The notes beneath the pieces were generated by a model. It saw nothing but the letters and a program-made list of their open reading frames with translations, made no database searches and was not told where the DNA came from. A DNA stretch of 64,000 bases from Streptomyces sp. PT12. Its GTDB lineage: Bacteria; Actinomycetota; Actinomycetes; Streptomycetales; Streptomycetaceae. This document shows positions 1 through 8,305 of this stretch, one piece after another. The translations under genes were made by a program, and so were the position numbers. The number at the start of each line of letters is the position of its first letter. The first letter of the stretch is position 1. The stretch lies in contig NZ_QEST01000184.1 of NCBI RefSeq assembly GCF_003311645.1, forward strand, positions 248,001-312,000, in the 5' to 3' direction.

Positions 1-13
1 CGGCCACCCGGCG

Positions 14-1381
14 ATGACCGACACCCCCTCGGGTGGCATCGCCGCCGACTGGCTCCGCCAGTCCACGCAGACGCCCCCCGCCGGCACCCCGCTCGGGCTG
101 CCCCCGCGCCCCGTGGGCCCCACCGCTGGCCCCGCCACCGGCGACATGCCGCTGCGCTCCCCTGCGCCGCCCGCCGCCGATGAGGACCCCGTCTCCACGA
201 CGATGGACCTCGGCGGCCCGTTCCCGCCCCCGCCCCCGCCCGAGGTGACGTCGACCGGGCCGATGGCCGCGGTGGGCGGCCCGTACGACACGGGCGCGAG
301 CCCCGTGGTGCCCCCGCCCGGGCCCCGCCCGCCCGCCCCGGTCGACGAGGGCCGTGAGCCCGCGCCCGAGCCGAAGGCGGCCAAGCCGCAGAAGGCCGCC
401 AAGTCGGCCAAGCCCAAGGGGCGTTCGAAGGTCAGGCTGCTCGCGGTCGGCGTCGTCGGCATCGCCGTCGTGGCCTATGGCGCGGGCCTCTACCTCAGCC
501 CCGAGGACGTGCCGAGCGGCACCACCGTGCTGGGCATCGACATCGGCGGGCTCAGCTCGGAGGAGGCCGTCGACCGCCTCGACGCGGAGTTGCAGCGCGC
601 CAACAACGACCCGTTGACGCTGCTCATCGGCGACCAGGAGTTCGAGCTCAAGCCGAGCGTCGCTGGCCTCGCCGTGGACACCGAGGCCACGGTCGACGCG
701 TCGTCGGGCCAGGACTACAGCCCGGTCTCGGTCTATGGCTCGCTGCTGGGCGCCGAGCGGGCGCGCGACGCGGAGTTCGCCGTGGACCGCGAGAAGCTGA
801 CCGTCGCCCTCCAGGACCTGACGGGCGACACGGGCGCGGGCCCGGTCGACGGCACGGTCATCTTCGAGAACGGCGAGGCCATCGGCCGCAACGGCGAGCC
901 CGGCAACGCCATCGACCTCAACGAGGCGGCCGACCGGGTCGAGTCGGCCTTCCGCGAGCGCGCGGCGACGGGCCGCAACCCCGCGGTCGAGCTGACCGCG
1001 AGCGAGCAGCAGCCGCTCGTCGGCGAGGAGCAGGTGCAGCGGGCGCTCACGGAGTTCGGCGAGCCCGCGATGTCGGGCTGGATCTGGCTGGTCGCCGCCG
1101 AGCGCGAGCCGCTGCCGCTCAGCCCCGAGACCCTGAGCGGCCTCCTCACCATGGAGCCGAGCGACGAGGGCAACCTCCAGCCGGTCATCGACACCGAGGC
1201 GCTGTCCACGCTGTACGGCAGCAGGTTCGACGGGCTGATGATCGACGCGGGCGCCGGTCTGGTGCCGATCACGCCCGAGCACGTCGCCGCCGCCATGATC
1301 CCGGTGCTGCGCGAGACGGCCACCACGGACGACGGCCCCGGACGCCGCGAGGCCGTGGTGGAGGGCGCGACGGAGGGCTGA
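14..1381 (+). CDS. Membrane-anchored protein with PG_binding_4-type domain
   Basis: Likely cell-envelope protein facing the wall. The first ~135 residues are Pro/Ala-rich and end in a Lys/Ala-rich basic stretch, followed by one hydrophobic membrane segment at about residues 141-160. The region after it (VPSGTTVLGIDIGGLS, then EEAVDRLDAEL) resembles the peptidoglycan-binding-4 repeats that often accompany VanW or L,D-transpeptidase domains; I see no catalytic transpeptidase motif. The reading frame stays open to the left edge of the window, so the true start may lie outside; the ATG at 14 is only the first available. Exact role is unknown; anchoring topology is inferred. Confidence 0.7.
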   Translation: MTDTPSGGIAADWLRQSTQTPPAGTPLGLPPRPVGPTAGPATGDMPLRSPAPPAADEDPVSTTMDLGGPFPPPPPPEVTSTGPMAAVGGPYDTGASPVVPPPGPRPPAPVDEGREPAPEPKAAKPQKAAKSAKPKGRSKVRLLAVGVVGIAVVAYGAGLYLSPEDVPSGTTVLGIDIGGLSSEEAVDRLDAELQRANNDPLTLLIGDQEFELKPSVAGLAVDTEATVDASSGQDYSPVSVYGSLLGAERARDAEFAVDREKLTVALQDLTGDTGAGPVDGTVIFENGEAIGRNGEPGNAIDLNEAADRVESAFRERAATGRNPAVELTASEQQPLVGEEQVQRALTEFGEPAMSGWIWLVAAEREPLPLSPETLSGLLTMEPSDEGNLQPVIDTEALSTLYGSRFDGLMIDAGAGLVPITPEHVAAAMIPVLRETATTDDGPGRREAVVEGATEG

Positions 1382-1410
1382 CGCCGCTCACCCGACGCCC
1401 CCGGGCCCCT

Positions 1411-1460
1411 GGCCAACGCCCCGGTTCAACGCCCGCGGCCAACGCCCCGGTTCAACGCCC
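1411..1460. repeat. 24-bp direct repeat, two copies
   Basis: Two identical 24-bp copies (1411-1434 and 1437-1460) with a 26-bp period. The second copy contains the stop codon of the leftward acetyltransferase gene (TGA at 1454-1452); the first lies just beyond it and carries the same in-copy TGA. It looks like a local duplication of the gene's 3' end. Confidence 0.85.
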
Positions 1461-2426
1461 CGGAGGCGCCGTCCTGTAGTGGTACCCGTGGTGTTCGCCG
1501 AAGCCGAGCGCGGCGTAGAGCGCGCGAGCCGGGGCGTTGTCCGTCTCCACCTGGAGGTACGCCGCGCTCGCCCCCGCGCCGAGCGCGGCGCGGGCCAGCT
1601 CGGCCATCACCGCGGTGGCCAGGCCCGTGCGGTGGTGGTCGGGGGCCACGCGCACCGCGGCATAGCCAGCCCAGCGCCCGTCGACGACGCAGCGGCCCAC
1701 GGCCGCGCCCGGCACGACTCCGAAGAACACCCGTGGCCCGCCCGCCAGTACGCGGCGGGCCACATCGGGCGCCTCGGCGGCCCGTGGCCACCCCGCGAGC
1801 CACGCGTCCGTCAACTCCTCGCTGACCACCACCCGCTCGTCGGGTGTGCGATCGGCGAGCGGGGCCAGCGGGCCCACCAGGAGCACGGCATGTCCGCCCG
1901 CCGCCCAGCCGCGCCCGTCGAGATCCGCGGCCAACGCCTCGTGCCCGGGCCCGAGGTGGAGCACGGCGGGCAGACGGCGTTCGGCATACCAGTCCATGAG
2001 CCCCGGCAGATCGGGCGCGCCCGCGCTCGGACCGCCGGGCGCCACCGCGGAGTTGGCCCGGCGCGTCCAGCCGCCTCCCGCCCTGGCGATCCAGTCCCCG
2101 AAGCGTTCGGTCTCGGGCGCGGGCCAGGCGCGCACGCCCACCGCGGTGAGCTCCGCCACATCGGCGGAGGGCAGCCCGCGCCGCCGCGCGGGCGCGGGCG
2201 GCACGGCCTTGGCCGCCACCATCGCCGCCTCGGCGATCTCCACCACGCGCCCGTCGCGCCGTGTGACGCTGAGCACGCCGTCGGCCCAGGACGTCAGCAC
2301 GCCCACGGTGTCGGTGAAGCGCGCCCCCGCCTCCCCAGGGCCGGTCACGGTCCGTACGGAGACCCGTCTCCCCACGTCATCAGCCGTGATACGAACGATA
2401 AAGTGTGCGCCCGCGGAGAACTGCAC
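1452..2426 (-). CDS. GNAT family N-acetyltransferase with N-terminal SH3-like domain
   Basis: Predicted acetyl-CoA-dependent N-acetyltransferase. The C-terminal third has the acetyl-CoA signature HHRTGLATAVM followed by the typical strand and NAPARALYAALGF motif near the end. The first ~90 residues (ITADDVGRRVSVR, GVLTSWADGVLSVTRRDG) look like the SH3-like domain found on some actinobacterial GNAT proteins. The GTG at 2426 is chosen because the family begins close to QFSAGAHFIVRITADDVG; the longer frame upstream would run into the ferredoxin promoter region. A weak GAGAAG lies just upstream. Divergent from fdxA. Substrate unknown. Confidence 0.75.
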   Translation of the reverse strand: MQFSAGAHFIVRITADDVGRRVSVRTVTGPGEAGARFTDTVGVLTSWADGVLSVTRRDGRVVEIAEAAMVAAKAVPPAPARRRGLPSADVAELTAVGVRAWPAPETERFGDWIARAGGGWTRRANSAVAPGGPSAGAPDLPGLMDWYAERRLPAVLHLGPGHEALAADLDGRGWAAGGHAVLLVGPLAPLADRTPDERVVVSEELTDAWLAGWPRAAEAPDVARRVLAGGPRVFFGVVPGAAVGRCVVDGRWAGYAAVRVAPDHHRTGLATAVMAELARAALGAGASAAYLQVETDNAPARALYAALGFGEHHGYHYRTAPPGR

Positions 2427-2554
2427 CGTCTTCTCGGCCCCTCTTGTTCGCCCTTTAGCCTCAACCGGCGATACTAGGGCTGAGCATCGACGACGCCGCG
2501 CTTCCGCGCGCGACCGCGGCGGATCTGCCGCCCCCAACGAGGAGGACTGACAGC

Positions 2555-2881
2555 GTGACCTACGTCATCGCGGAGCCTTGTGTCGACCTGAAGGACAAGG
2601 CGTGCATCGAGGAGTGCCCCGTCGACTGCATCTACGAGGGCCAGCGCGCCCTGTACATCCACCCCGACGAGTGCGTGGACTGCGGTGCCTGCGAGCCGGT
2701 CTGCCCGGTGGAGGCGATCTTCTACGAGGACGACACCCCCGAGGAGTGGAAGGACTACTACAAGGCGAACGTCGAGTTCTTCGACGACCTCGGCTCGCCC
2801 GGCGGCGCGAGTAAGCTCGGCCTGATCGAGCGGGACCACCCGATGATCGCCGCGCTTCCCTCGCGGAGCCACGACGAGTGA
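2555..2881 (+). CDS. fdxA: Seven-iron ferredoxin
   Basis: Small electron carrier with one [3Fe-4S] and one [4Fe-4S] cluster. Cysteines at residues 9, 17, 21, 25, 40, 43, 46 and 50 give the motifs CIEECPVDC and CVDCGACEPVC, matching the actinobacterial FdxA family in length (108 aa) and pattern. The start is GTG with a strong GAGGAGGA 8 nt upstream. Such ferredoxins supply electrons to cytochromes P450 and other oxidoreductases; the partner here cannot be read from the context. A candidate -10 (GATACT) lies near 2470. The next gene, dapC, starts 65 nt downstream and may be co-transcribed. Confidence 0.95.
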   Translation: MTYVIAEPCVDLKDKACIEECPVDCIYEGQRALYIHPDECVDCGACEPVCPVEAIFYEDDTPEEWKDYYKANVEFFDDLGSPGGASKLGLIERDHPMIAALPSRSHDE

Positions 2882-2945
2882 CGCGCGGCCGGTCGCGCCG
2901 GTCGCGCCGGTCACCGCGTCGCAGCGAGAAGTGAGAGCCACCACC

Positions 2946-4043
2946 GTGCCACCCGTCTCCGCCCGCCTGCCGGTCTTCCCCTGGGACCGTCTCGAGCCCT
3001 ACAAGACCGCCGCGGCCGCCCATCGCTCGGGCATCGTCGATCTGTCGATCGGCACCCCCGTCGACCCCGTTCCCGAGGTCGTGCGCGACGCCCTGGCGGC
3101 GGCCTCCGACAGCCCCGGCTATCCGACGGTGTGGGGGACCCCCGCGCTGCGCGACGCCCTCGTCGGCTGGTGCGGGCGGCGGACCGGCGCCGTGGGGCTC
3201 GACCACCACCATGTGCTTCCCGTCATCGGCTCCAAGGAGCTGGTGGCGGCGCTGCCCGCCCAGCTCGGCCTCGGCGCGGGCGACCGGGTGGCCTTCCCCG
3301 AGCCCGCCTACCCCACCTACGAGGTGGGCGCCAGGCTCGCGGGCGCCGAGCCCGTTCCCTACCGCGACCTGCCGACCGGGCTCGACCCGGCTCGGCTGCG
3401 GCTCCTCTGGCTCAACTCCCCGTCGAATCCGACCGGTCGGGTGCTCACGGTCGACGAGCTGCGGGCCGTGGTGGCCTGGGCCAGGGAGCACGGGGTGCTG
3501 GTCGTGAGCGACGAGTGCTATCTGGAGCTCGGCTGGGAGGCCGACCCCGTCTCGGTCCTCCACCCCGACGTGTGCGGGGGCGACATGACGGGCCTTGTCG
3601 CCGTTCACTCGCTCTCGAAGCGGTCCAACCTCGCCGGGTACCGCGCGGCGTTCCTCGCCGGGGACCCCGCCGTCCTCGGGGAGCTGCTGGCGATCCGCAG
3701 GCACGCGGGGATGATGATGCCCGCGCCGGTGCAGGCGGCGATCATCGCGGCGCTCGGGGACGGCGCGCATGTGACGGAGCAGCGGGCGCGTTACGCCGCG
3801 CGCCGGGACGCGCTGCGAAGCGCCCTGACCGGGCGGGGATTTCGGATCGAGCACAGCGAGGCGTCGCTGTATCTGTGGGCCACGCGCGACGAGCCCTGCT
3901 GGGACACGGTCGCGGAGCTGAGCAAGCGCGGGATCCTGGTGGCCCCAGGGGAGTTCTACGGGCCCGCGGGGGAGTCGTTCGTGCGGGTGGCGTTCACGGC
4001 GACGGACGAGCGCGTCGCCGAGGCGGTGCGCCGCCTCGCGTGA
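2946..4043 (+). CDS. dapC: Succinyldiaminopimelate transaminase
   Basis: PLP-dependent class I/II aminotransferase that converts N-succinyl-L-2-amino-6-oxopimelate to N-succinyl-LL-diaminopimelate in lysine and peptidoglycan synthesis. Visible family features: RLPVFPWDRLEPYK at the N-terminus, YPTVWGTPALRDAL, the NSPSNPTGRVL substrate/cofactor motif, SDECYLELGW, and the PLP lysine in HSLSKRSNLAGYR. 365 aa fits the family. GTG at 2946 gives the usual N-terminal length; an in-frame GTG at 2931 is possible. dapE, the next pathway step, lies 1.5 kb downstream, which supports DapC over a generic aminotransferase. Confidence 0.9.
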   Translation: MPPVSARLPVFPWDRLEPYKTAAAAHRSGIVDLSIGTPVDPVPEVVRDALAAASDSPGYPTVWGTPALRDALVGWCGRRTGAVGLDHHHVLPVIGSKELVAALPAQLGLGAGDRVAFPEPAYPTYEVGARLAGAEPVPYRDLPTGLDPARLRLLWLNSPSNPTGRVLTVDELRAVVAWAREHGVLVVSDECYLELGWEADPVSVLHPDVCGGDMTGLVAVHSLSKRSNLAGYRAAFLAGDPAVLGELLAIRRHAGMMMPAPVQAAIIAALGDGAHVTEQRARYAARRDALRSALTGRGFRIEHSEASLYLWATRDEPCWDTVAELSKRGILVAPGEFYGPAGESFVRVAFTATDERVAEAVRRLA

Positions 4044-4051
4044 GGCGGCGC
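4028..4051. terminator. Hairpin overlapping the dapC stop codon
   Basis: Perfect 10-bp inverted repeat (GCGCCGCCTC / GAGGCGGCGC) around a GCGT loop. The dapC stop codon sits in the loop and right arm. It separates dapC from the convergent gene at 4081. No T-run follows, as is common in GC-rich actinomycetes. Confidence 0.6.
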
Positions 4052-4080
4052 TCGCGACGCCATCAGGCCCGAGGGGCGGC

Positions 4081-4461
4081 TCAGCGGCCGTTGCCGACCT
4101 GGTCGACCAGGGGCAGCAGCCCGGTGCCATGGGTGGTGTGCGCCAGGTCCCCGGCGAGCGCGCCCGCGGTCTTCCCGGTCTCGTGGGCCGCGCCGTGCGC
4201 CAGCGGGCCCACCACCGGCATGGCCGCCTTCACGGCGTCGCCGCCCATGGTCTCGGTGGCGCCCGTGGCGGCGAGCGCGGCGTTGTCCACCGTGTCGCTC
4301 ACCGTTCGGTTGACGCCCTCCTCGTCGAGTACCAGGTCGCTCAGGCCCGAGGGCAACGGCGCGACCGCCGCCGCCTGGCCCGCCGCCCCGAGCACGGGTG
4401 CGGCACCGGCGGCGAGCAGGAACGCGGCCTTGGTGAGGTGGCGGGTGAGGGGGTGGGACAT
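4081..4461 (-). CDS. Small secreted protein, function unknown
   Basis: 126-aa protein with a clear signal peptide: basic start (MSHPLTRHLTK), hydrophobic core and an Ala-rich cleavage region ending near AAGQAAA. The mature part is small, Ala/Gly-rich and has no cysteines or catalytic motif that I recognise; GNAALAATGATETMGG-like composition suggests low complexity. Start ATG at 4461 is preceded by AAGGAG at good spacing. Similar Streptomyces proteins are sometimes labelled ATP-binding, but I see no nucleotide-binding motif, so I do not adopt that name. Confidence 0.65.
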   Translation of the reverse strand: MSHPLTRHLTKAAFLLAAGAAPVLGAAGQAAAVAPLPSGLSDLVLDEEGVNRTVSDTVDNAALAATGATETMGGDAVKAAMPVVGPLAHGAAHETGKTAGALAGDLAHTTHGTGLLPLVDQVGNGR

Positions 4462-4580
4462 GATGCTCCTTCGCCGAGAGTGCTGTGGACGCCCTGCCTA
4501 TCGCCCCGCGGCGGCCCGAGGTTGCGGCCGCCTTCGGTAAAGGATCGGTAATGCCCCAGGCCGATGGAGGCGTCGGCGGC

Positions 4581-5492
4581 TCAGAGGAGCGCGAGGCGCA
4601 CCTCGTCGGCGGCGCTCTCCTCGTCGTTCTCCCGCCACCCTTGGGCGGCGCTCCTGGCGTCCCACACATGGTCCCCGTAGGCGATCCGCTCGATGCCCAG
4701 CTCCTCGGAGTGCGCCATCGCCCAGTGCGCCAGCTCCCAGCCGCGCGACGTCTCGCCGCCCTCGTCGAGGGGAACGGTCACCGACCCCTCGCCGCCCAGC
4801 GGCCGCACGCCCTCGCCGAACTCCCGCACCATGAGCGCGTGCACCTCGTCGGGACCGCCCACCGGCTCGCCGCCCTCGGCCCGTTCGGCGGCCTCGGCCC
4901 GCTCGGCCCGCTCGCCCACGGGCCACACACAGCTCAGCGCCGCCGCCTCGCGCCCGGTCAGGGCCCCGGCGAGCAGCGCGGCCTCCTCCTCGTGCTTGGC
5001 GTACTCGTCGGGGAACGCGCTGCGTTGCACCTCCTGCGCGGCCACCGTGAGCGGCATCTCCTCGTAGCCCTCGATCTCGACCAGCCGCTCGTAGAACGCG
5101 CCCGCCGCGTACACCGGGTCGGTCACCTGCTCGGGGGTGCCCCAGCCCTGCGAGGGGCGCTGCTGGAAGAGGCCGAGGGAGTCGCGGTCGCCGTAGTCCA
5201 GGTTCCGCAGGCTCGACTCCTGCATCGCGGTGGCGATCGCGATCGTCACCGCCCGCTCGGGCAGCCCGCGCGACGAGGCGACGGCCTCGATGGTCGCGGC
5301 GTTGGCCGCCTGCGCGAGCCCGAGCGTCATCGCGGTCTCGCCGTCCGCGCCCGCCACCGCGCAGTGCGGCTCGTCCGTCGGATCGGGGCCGAACTGCGCC
5401 CAGGCGTAAGCCCCGAGCGCCACGAGCACCAGCGTCGCCGATACGCCGCGCAGCCAGGGGCGGCGTCGCTTGTCGGTCGTCCGTTCGGGCAC
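4581..5492 (-). CDS. Membrane-anchored lytic-transglycosylase-like protein
   Basis: Probable extracytoplasmic protein acting on peptidoglycan. A short basic N-terminus ([13 protein letters not shown]) precedes one membrane segment at about residues 15-31. The exposed part contains [30 protein letters not shown], given here as two blocks: [14 protein letters not shown] and [14 protein letters not shown], with the Glu of MQESS as the likely catalytic acid of a lysozyme-like/transglycosylase fold. The C-terminal ~110 residues are acidic and unrecognised. GTG at 5492 is supported by a TACCCT box ending 6 nt upstream. Divergent from dapE, whose start is only 57 nt away. Confidence 0.7.
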   Translation of the reverse strand: MPERTTDKRRRPWLRGVSATLVLVALGAYAWAQFGPDPTDEPHCAVAGADGETAMTLGLAQAANAATIEAVASSRGLPERAVTIAIATAMQESSLRNLDYGDRDSLGLFQQRPSQGWGTPEQVTDPVYAAGAFYERLVEIEGYEEMPLTVAAQEVQRSAFPDEYAKHEEEAALLAGALTGREAAALSCVWPVGERAERAEAAERAEGGEPVGGPDEVHALMVREFGEGVRPLGGEGSVTVPLDEGGETSRGWELAHWAMAHSEELGIERIAYGDHVWDARSAAQGWRENDEESAADEVRLALL

Positions 5493-5498
5493 TGGACG

Positions 5499-5504
5499 AG
5501 GGTA
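5499..5504 (-). promoter_or_regulatory. Putative -10 (TACCCT) for a leaderless transcript
   Basis: TACCCT on the minus strand ends 6 nt before the GTG at 5492. No Shine-Dalgarno is present. The layout suggests transcription starting at the start codon; inference only. Confidence 0.5.
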
Positions 5505-5536
5505 ACGGGTCACCCGCGCGGCCCGCCCCGCCCGGG

Positions 5537-5542
5537 TACGGT
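5537..5542 (+). promoter_or_regulatory. Putative -10 (TACGGT) of dapE, leaderless layout
   Basis: TACGGT ends 7 nt before the dapE ATG at 5550. No clear -35 and only a partial GAGG is visible. Back to back with the -10 of the divergent gene, 32 bp apart. Confidence 0.5.
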
Positions 5543-5549
5543 GAGGCCC

Positions 5550-6659
5550 ATGGAACGCCCCGCGGAACCGCCCGCCCTCGATCTCGCGCTCGACGCCGCG
5601 GCCCTCACCGCGCGGCTCGTCGACATCCCCTCGGTCAGCGGGACCGAGAAGCCGCTCGCCGACGCCGTGGCCGCCGCGCTGGCCACGCTGCCCTGGCTGC
5701 ACGTCGACCGGCACGGGAACAACGTGGTGGCGCGCACCGAGTCGGGCCTGGCGCAGCGGGTCGTCCTGGCCGGGCACCTCGACACCGTGCCCATCGCGGA
5801 CAACGTCCCCTCCCGCCTCGACGCGGACGGCGTCCTGTGGGGCTGCGGCACGAGCGACATGAAGGCGGGCGTCGCGGTGCAGCTGCGCATCGCGGCGACG
5901 GTGCCCCGGCCCAACCGCGACCTCACCTTCGTCTTCTACGACAACGAGGAGGTGGAGGCCGAGCGCAACGGCCTCGGCCACCTTGTGCGCGACCATCCCG
6001 ACTGGCTCGCCGGGGACTTCGCGGTGCTGCTCGAGCCATCGAGCGGCGAGGTCGAGGGCGGCTGCCAGGGCACGCTGCGGATGGTGCTGCGCCTGCCGGG
6101 CCAGCGCGCGCACTCGGCGCGCTCGTGGCGGGGCGACAACGCCATCCACGCCGCCGCGCCCGTGCTTCAGCGGCTCGCGGCGTATGTCCCGCGCCACCCG
6201 GTGGTCGACGGGCTCGAGTACCGCGAGGGGCTCAACGCCGTGGGGATCGAGGGCGGCGTGGCCGGGAACGTCATCCCCGACGTCTGCCTGGTCACCGTCA
6301 ACTACCGTTATGCCCCGGATCGTTCCCAGGAGGAGGCGATCGCGCACGTGCGGGAGGTCTTCGACGGCTGTGGGGTGACGGAGTTCACGGTGACCGACCA
6401 CTCGCCGGGCGCGCTGCCCGGTCTCTCGCACCCGGCGGCGCGCGCGTTCATCGAGGCGGTGGGCGGGGAGCCGCGGCCCAAGTACGGCTGGACGGATGTG
6501 TCGCGCTTCAGCGCCCTCGGCGTTCCCGCGGTCAACTACGGCCCCGGCGACCCGAACCTCGCGCACAAGCGGGACGAGCGGGTGGCCATCGACGCGATCG
6601 CGCGCTGCGAGGAGCGCCTGCGCGCCTGGCTGACCGCGGGCGTGTCAGCCGCCGCGTGA
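5550..6659 (+). CDS. dapE: Succinyl-diaminopimelate desuccinylase
   Basis: M20-family zinc peptidase-type enzyme that hydrolyses N-succinyl-LL-diaminopimelate to LL-diaminopimelate, a lysine and cell-wall precursor. Motifs in order: [16 protein letters not shown], the metal/active-site block [26 protein letters not shown], and [14 protein letters not shown] with the catalytic Glu. The dimerisation insert and the C-terminal [15 protein letters not shown], carrying the last metal-ligand His, are intact. 369 aa is the usual length. ATG at 5550 is set by the upstream TACGGT box and by the N-terminal [18 protein letters not shown] alignment. Confidence 0.93.
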   Translation: MERPAEPPALDLALDAAALTARLVDIPSVSGTEKPLADAVAAALATLPWLHVDRHGNNVVARTESGLAQRVVLAGHLDTVPIADNVPSRLDADGVLWGCGTSDMKAGVAVQLRIAATVPRPNRDLTFVFYDNEEVEAERNGLGHLVRDHPDWLAGDFAVLLEPSSGEVEGGCQGTLRMVLRLPGQRAHSARSWRGDNAIHAAAPVLQRLAAYVPRHPVVDGLEYREGLNAVGIEGGVAGNVIPDVCLVTVNYRYAPDRSQEEAIAHVREVFDGCGVTEFTVTDHSPGALPGLSHPAARAFIEAVGGEPRPKYGWTDVSRFSALGVPAVNYGPGDPNLAHKRDERVAIDAIARCEERLRAWLTAGVSAAA

Positions 6660-6734
6660 ACGTACGCTGCGGGCAGGCGGTTCAAGCACGGTCAAGCAGG
6701 CGTTCAGGACGGCAGAAGAGGCAAGGAGCACGGC

Positions 6735-7484
6735 ATGAGCGGCAGTCCCGAGTCCCCCGAGCGGCACCAGCGCAACGAGCAGCGCCTCGGCCCCGTGGTG
6801 CGGCGGCGAGGGCAGGTGATGTCGGGCACGGCGGACCAGCGGCTGCTCGACACCAGGGGCCCGTCGGACTGGGTGCACGGCGACCCGTGGCGCGTGCTGC
6901 GGATCCAGTCGGAGTTCGTGGAAGGCTTTGGCGCCCTGGCCGAACTCGGCCCGGCCGTCAGCGTGTTCGGCTCGGCCCGCACGGCGCCCGGGGCGCCCGA
7001 GTACGAGCTGGGGCGGCGCATCGGGCGCGGGCTCGCCGAGGCGGGCTTCGCGGTGATCACGGGCGGCGGCCCCGGCGCGATGGAGGCCGCGAACCGAGGC
7101 GCGAGCGAGGGCGGCGGCGTCTCGGTAGGGCTCGGGATCGAGCTGCCCTTCGAGCAGGGCCTCAACGACTATGTCGACATCGGCGTCAACTTCCGCTACT
7201 TCTTCGTGCGCAAGACGATGTTCGTGAAGTACGCGCAGGGCTTCCTTGTGCTGCCTGGCGGCCTCGGCACGCTGGACGAGCTGTTCGAGGCGCTGACGCT
7301 CGTGCAGACGCAGAAGGTGACGCGCTTTCCCATCGTGCTGGTGGGCACGGCGTACTGGCGGGGCCTGGCCGACTGGGTGCGCGAGACGGTGATTGCCCAG
7401 GGCAAGGCGTCGGAGAAGGACCTCGCCCTCTTCCATGTGACGGACGACGTGGACGACGCGATCGCGAGGGTGACCAAGCCGTAG
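6735..7484 (+). CDS. LOG-family protein (TIGR00730), possible cytokinin-type phosphoribohydrolase
   Basis: Rossmann-like protein of the LOG family, whose characterised members release base from nucleoside 5'-monophosphates. Both signature motifs are present: GGGPGAMEAANRGA (phosphate/ribose binding) and LPGGLGTLDELFE with the catalytic Glu. 249 aa with an extra ~75-residue N-terminus before AVSVFGSARTAPG. ATG at 6735 has AAGGAG 6-7 nt upstream; a TACGCT box near 6663 could be its promoter. Its place between dapE and folP2 matches the mycobacterial order. Physiological substrate is unknown. Confidence 0.85.
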   Translation: MSGSPESPERHQRNEQRLGPVVRRRGQVMSGTADQRLLDTRGPSDWVHGDPWRVLRIQSEFVEGFGALAELGPAVSVFGSARTAPGAPEYELGRRIGRGLAEAGFAVITGGGPGAMEAANRGASEGGGVSVGLGIELPFEQGLNDYVDIGVNFRYFFVRKTMFVKYAQGFLVLPGGLGTLDELFEALTLVQTQKVTRFPIVLVGTAYWRGLADWVRETVIAQGKASEKDLALFHVTDDVDDAIARVTKP

Positions 7485-7509
7485 CCCCTGCGGGGAGCCA
7501 GGCCGACCG

Positions 7510-7552
7510 CCCCCGGGCCCCGGCGTGCTGCCCGCGCCGGGGCCCCCGGGGG
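7510..7552 (+). terminator. Strong GC hairpin after the LOG gene
   Basis: 16-bp stem with a 2-nt bulge: left arm 7510-7525, right arm 7535-7552, loop TGCTGCCCG. It begins 26 nt after the stop codon, well placed to end the rightward transcript. Confidence 0.65.
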
Positions 7553-8305
7553 GGCGGGGATCGCGCCTGCGCCGCGGCGGCGTTGCGGGGACGCGTGGCC
7601 TGCGGCCCGCGTGGCGTCTGCGGCGCGGTGGGTGGTTTCGGGGGGCGGGGGCCCGCGGCCCGCTTGGCGCCTGTCGCGCGACTGGCGCCCGGGATCACCG
7701 GCCTCGGGCCTGTGGTCTGCGGCCCGTTCGAACCCCGTGGTGCAACGGCGGGCGCGCAACAGGCGCTTGGCGTCACCGGGCGCGGCTTGCGGCCCGCTCG
7801 CGGCCATGGCGCATGGGGGCGTTGGATGCGCCTGGGACGGACAGTTGCCTTCGGCGGGATGGGCGCACGGTGTTACGGCTTGCGGCGTGCTACCGCCTCA
7901 CGCGCCTGCGGCCCGCTCGCGCCTGCGGCGCATGGGGCGTTGCGTACACCTGCGGCGGAGCGAGCGCTCGGTGTCACCGGGTCGGGCCCCGCCCTCGTGG
8001 ATGCGCGGCGTACGCCAACTCTTCGGCGATGCAGCAGGCACCAAGCGGGCCGCAGGCCGCTCACTCGGTCACCGCGCGGGCGCGCGACGCACGTCAACTC
8101 TCCCCTGCCACGCCGCTGGCCGTTCCGCAGACACGTGGTACGCGGAAACGGCCCGGCCGCGCTGCGGTCATCGAGCCCGCAGCGGGCGCGACGCGGGCCG
8201 TTCGGGCGCCGTGCGGGTCAACTACGCGCGCACGGCGCAGGCGCACCACTCATGGATGCCACCCCGCCGCGTTGCGGGCGCCGAGCCCGCGGCAGGCGCC
8301 CCGCG
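7553..8305. repeat. Gene-free GC-rich interval with degenerate repeats
   Basis: No gene can be supported here, although several frames are open because of base composition. The stretch carries diverged copies of a unit around CTGCGGCCCGCTCG (near 7600, 7654, 7717, 7788, 7906) and an inverted copy near 8044. GGCGCATGGGG-CGTTG follows two of them (7809 and 7927), and GTCACCGGG-like pieces recur (7773, 7973). A hairpin at 8118-8153 lies in the right half. The interval separates the convergent LOG and folP2 genes and is several times longer than other spacers in the window. Confidence 0.5.
8118..8153. terminator. Inverted repeat between convergent genes
   Basis: GGCCGTTCCGC pairs with GCGGAAACGGCC (one bulged A) around a 13-nt loop. 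It may terminate leftward transcription from folP2 or be part of the repeat-rich interval. Confidence 0.35.

Noticed and set aside
2565-4130. 521-codon leftward frame opposite fdxA and dapC
   Set aside because: It is antisense to two clear genes, with His/Arg/Gly-rich low-complexity translation; a composition shadow.
4081-4461. Label ATP-binding protein for the small secreted protein
   Set aside because: No Walker or other nucleotide-binding motif; the name seems inherited from databases.
7720-7745. tRNA T-loop-like GTTCGAACCCC
   Set aside because: The flanks do not form a T stem, and no D or anticodon arm or acceptor stem is found around it.
7553-8305. Long open frames on both strands (for example 7525-8361 rightward)
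   Set aside because: Arg/Pro/Ala-rich translations with no domain, no ribosome site and overlapping repeats; typical of random open frames in very GC-rich DNA.
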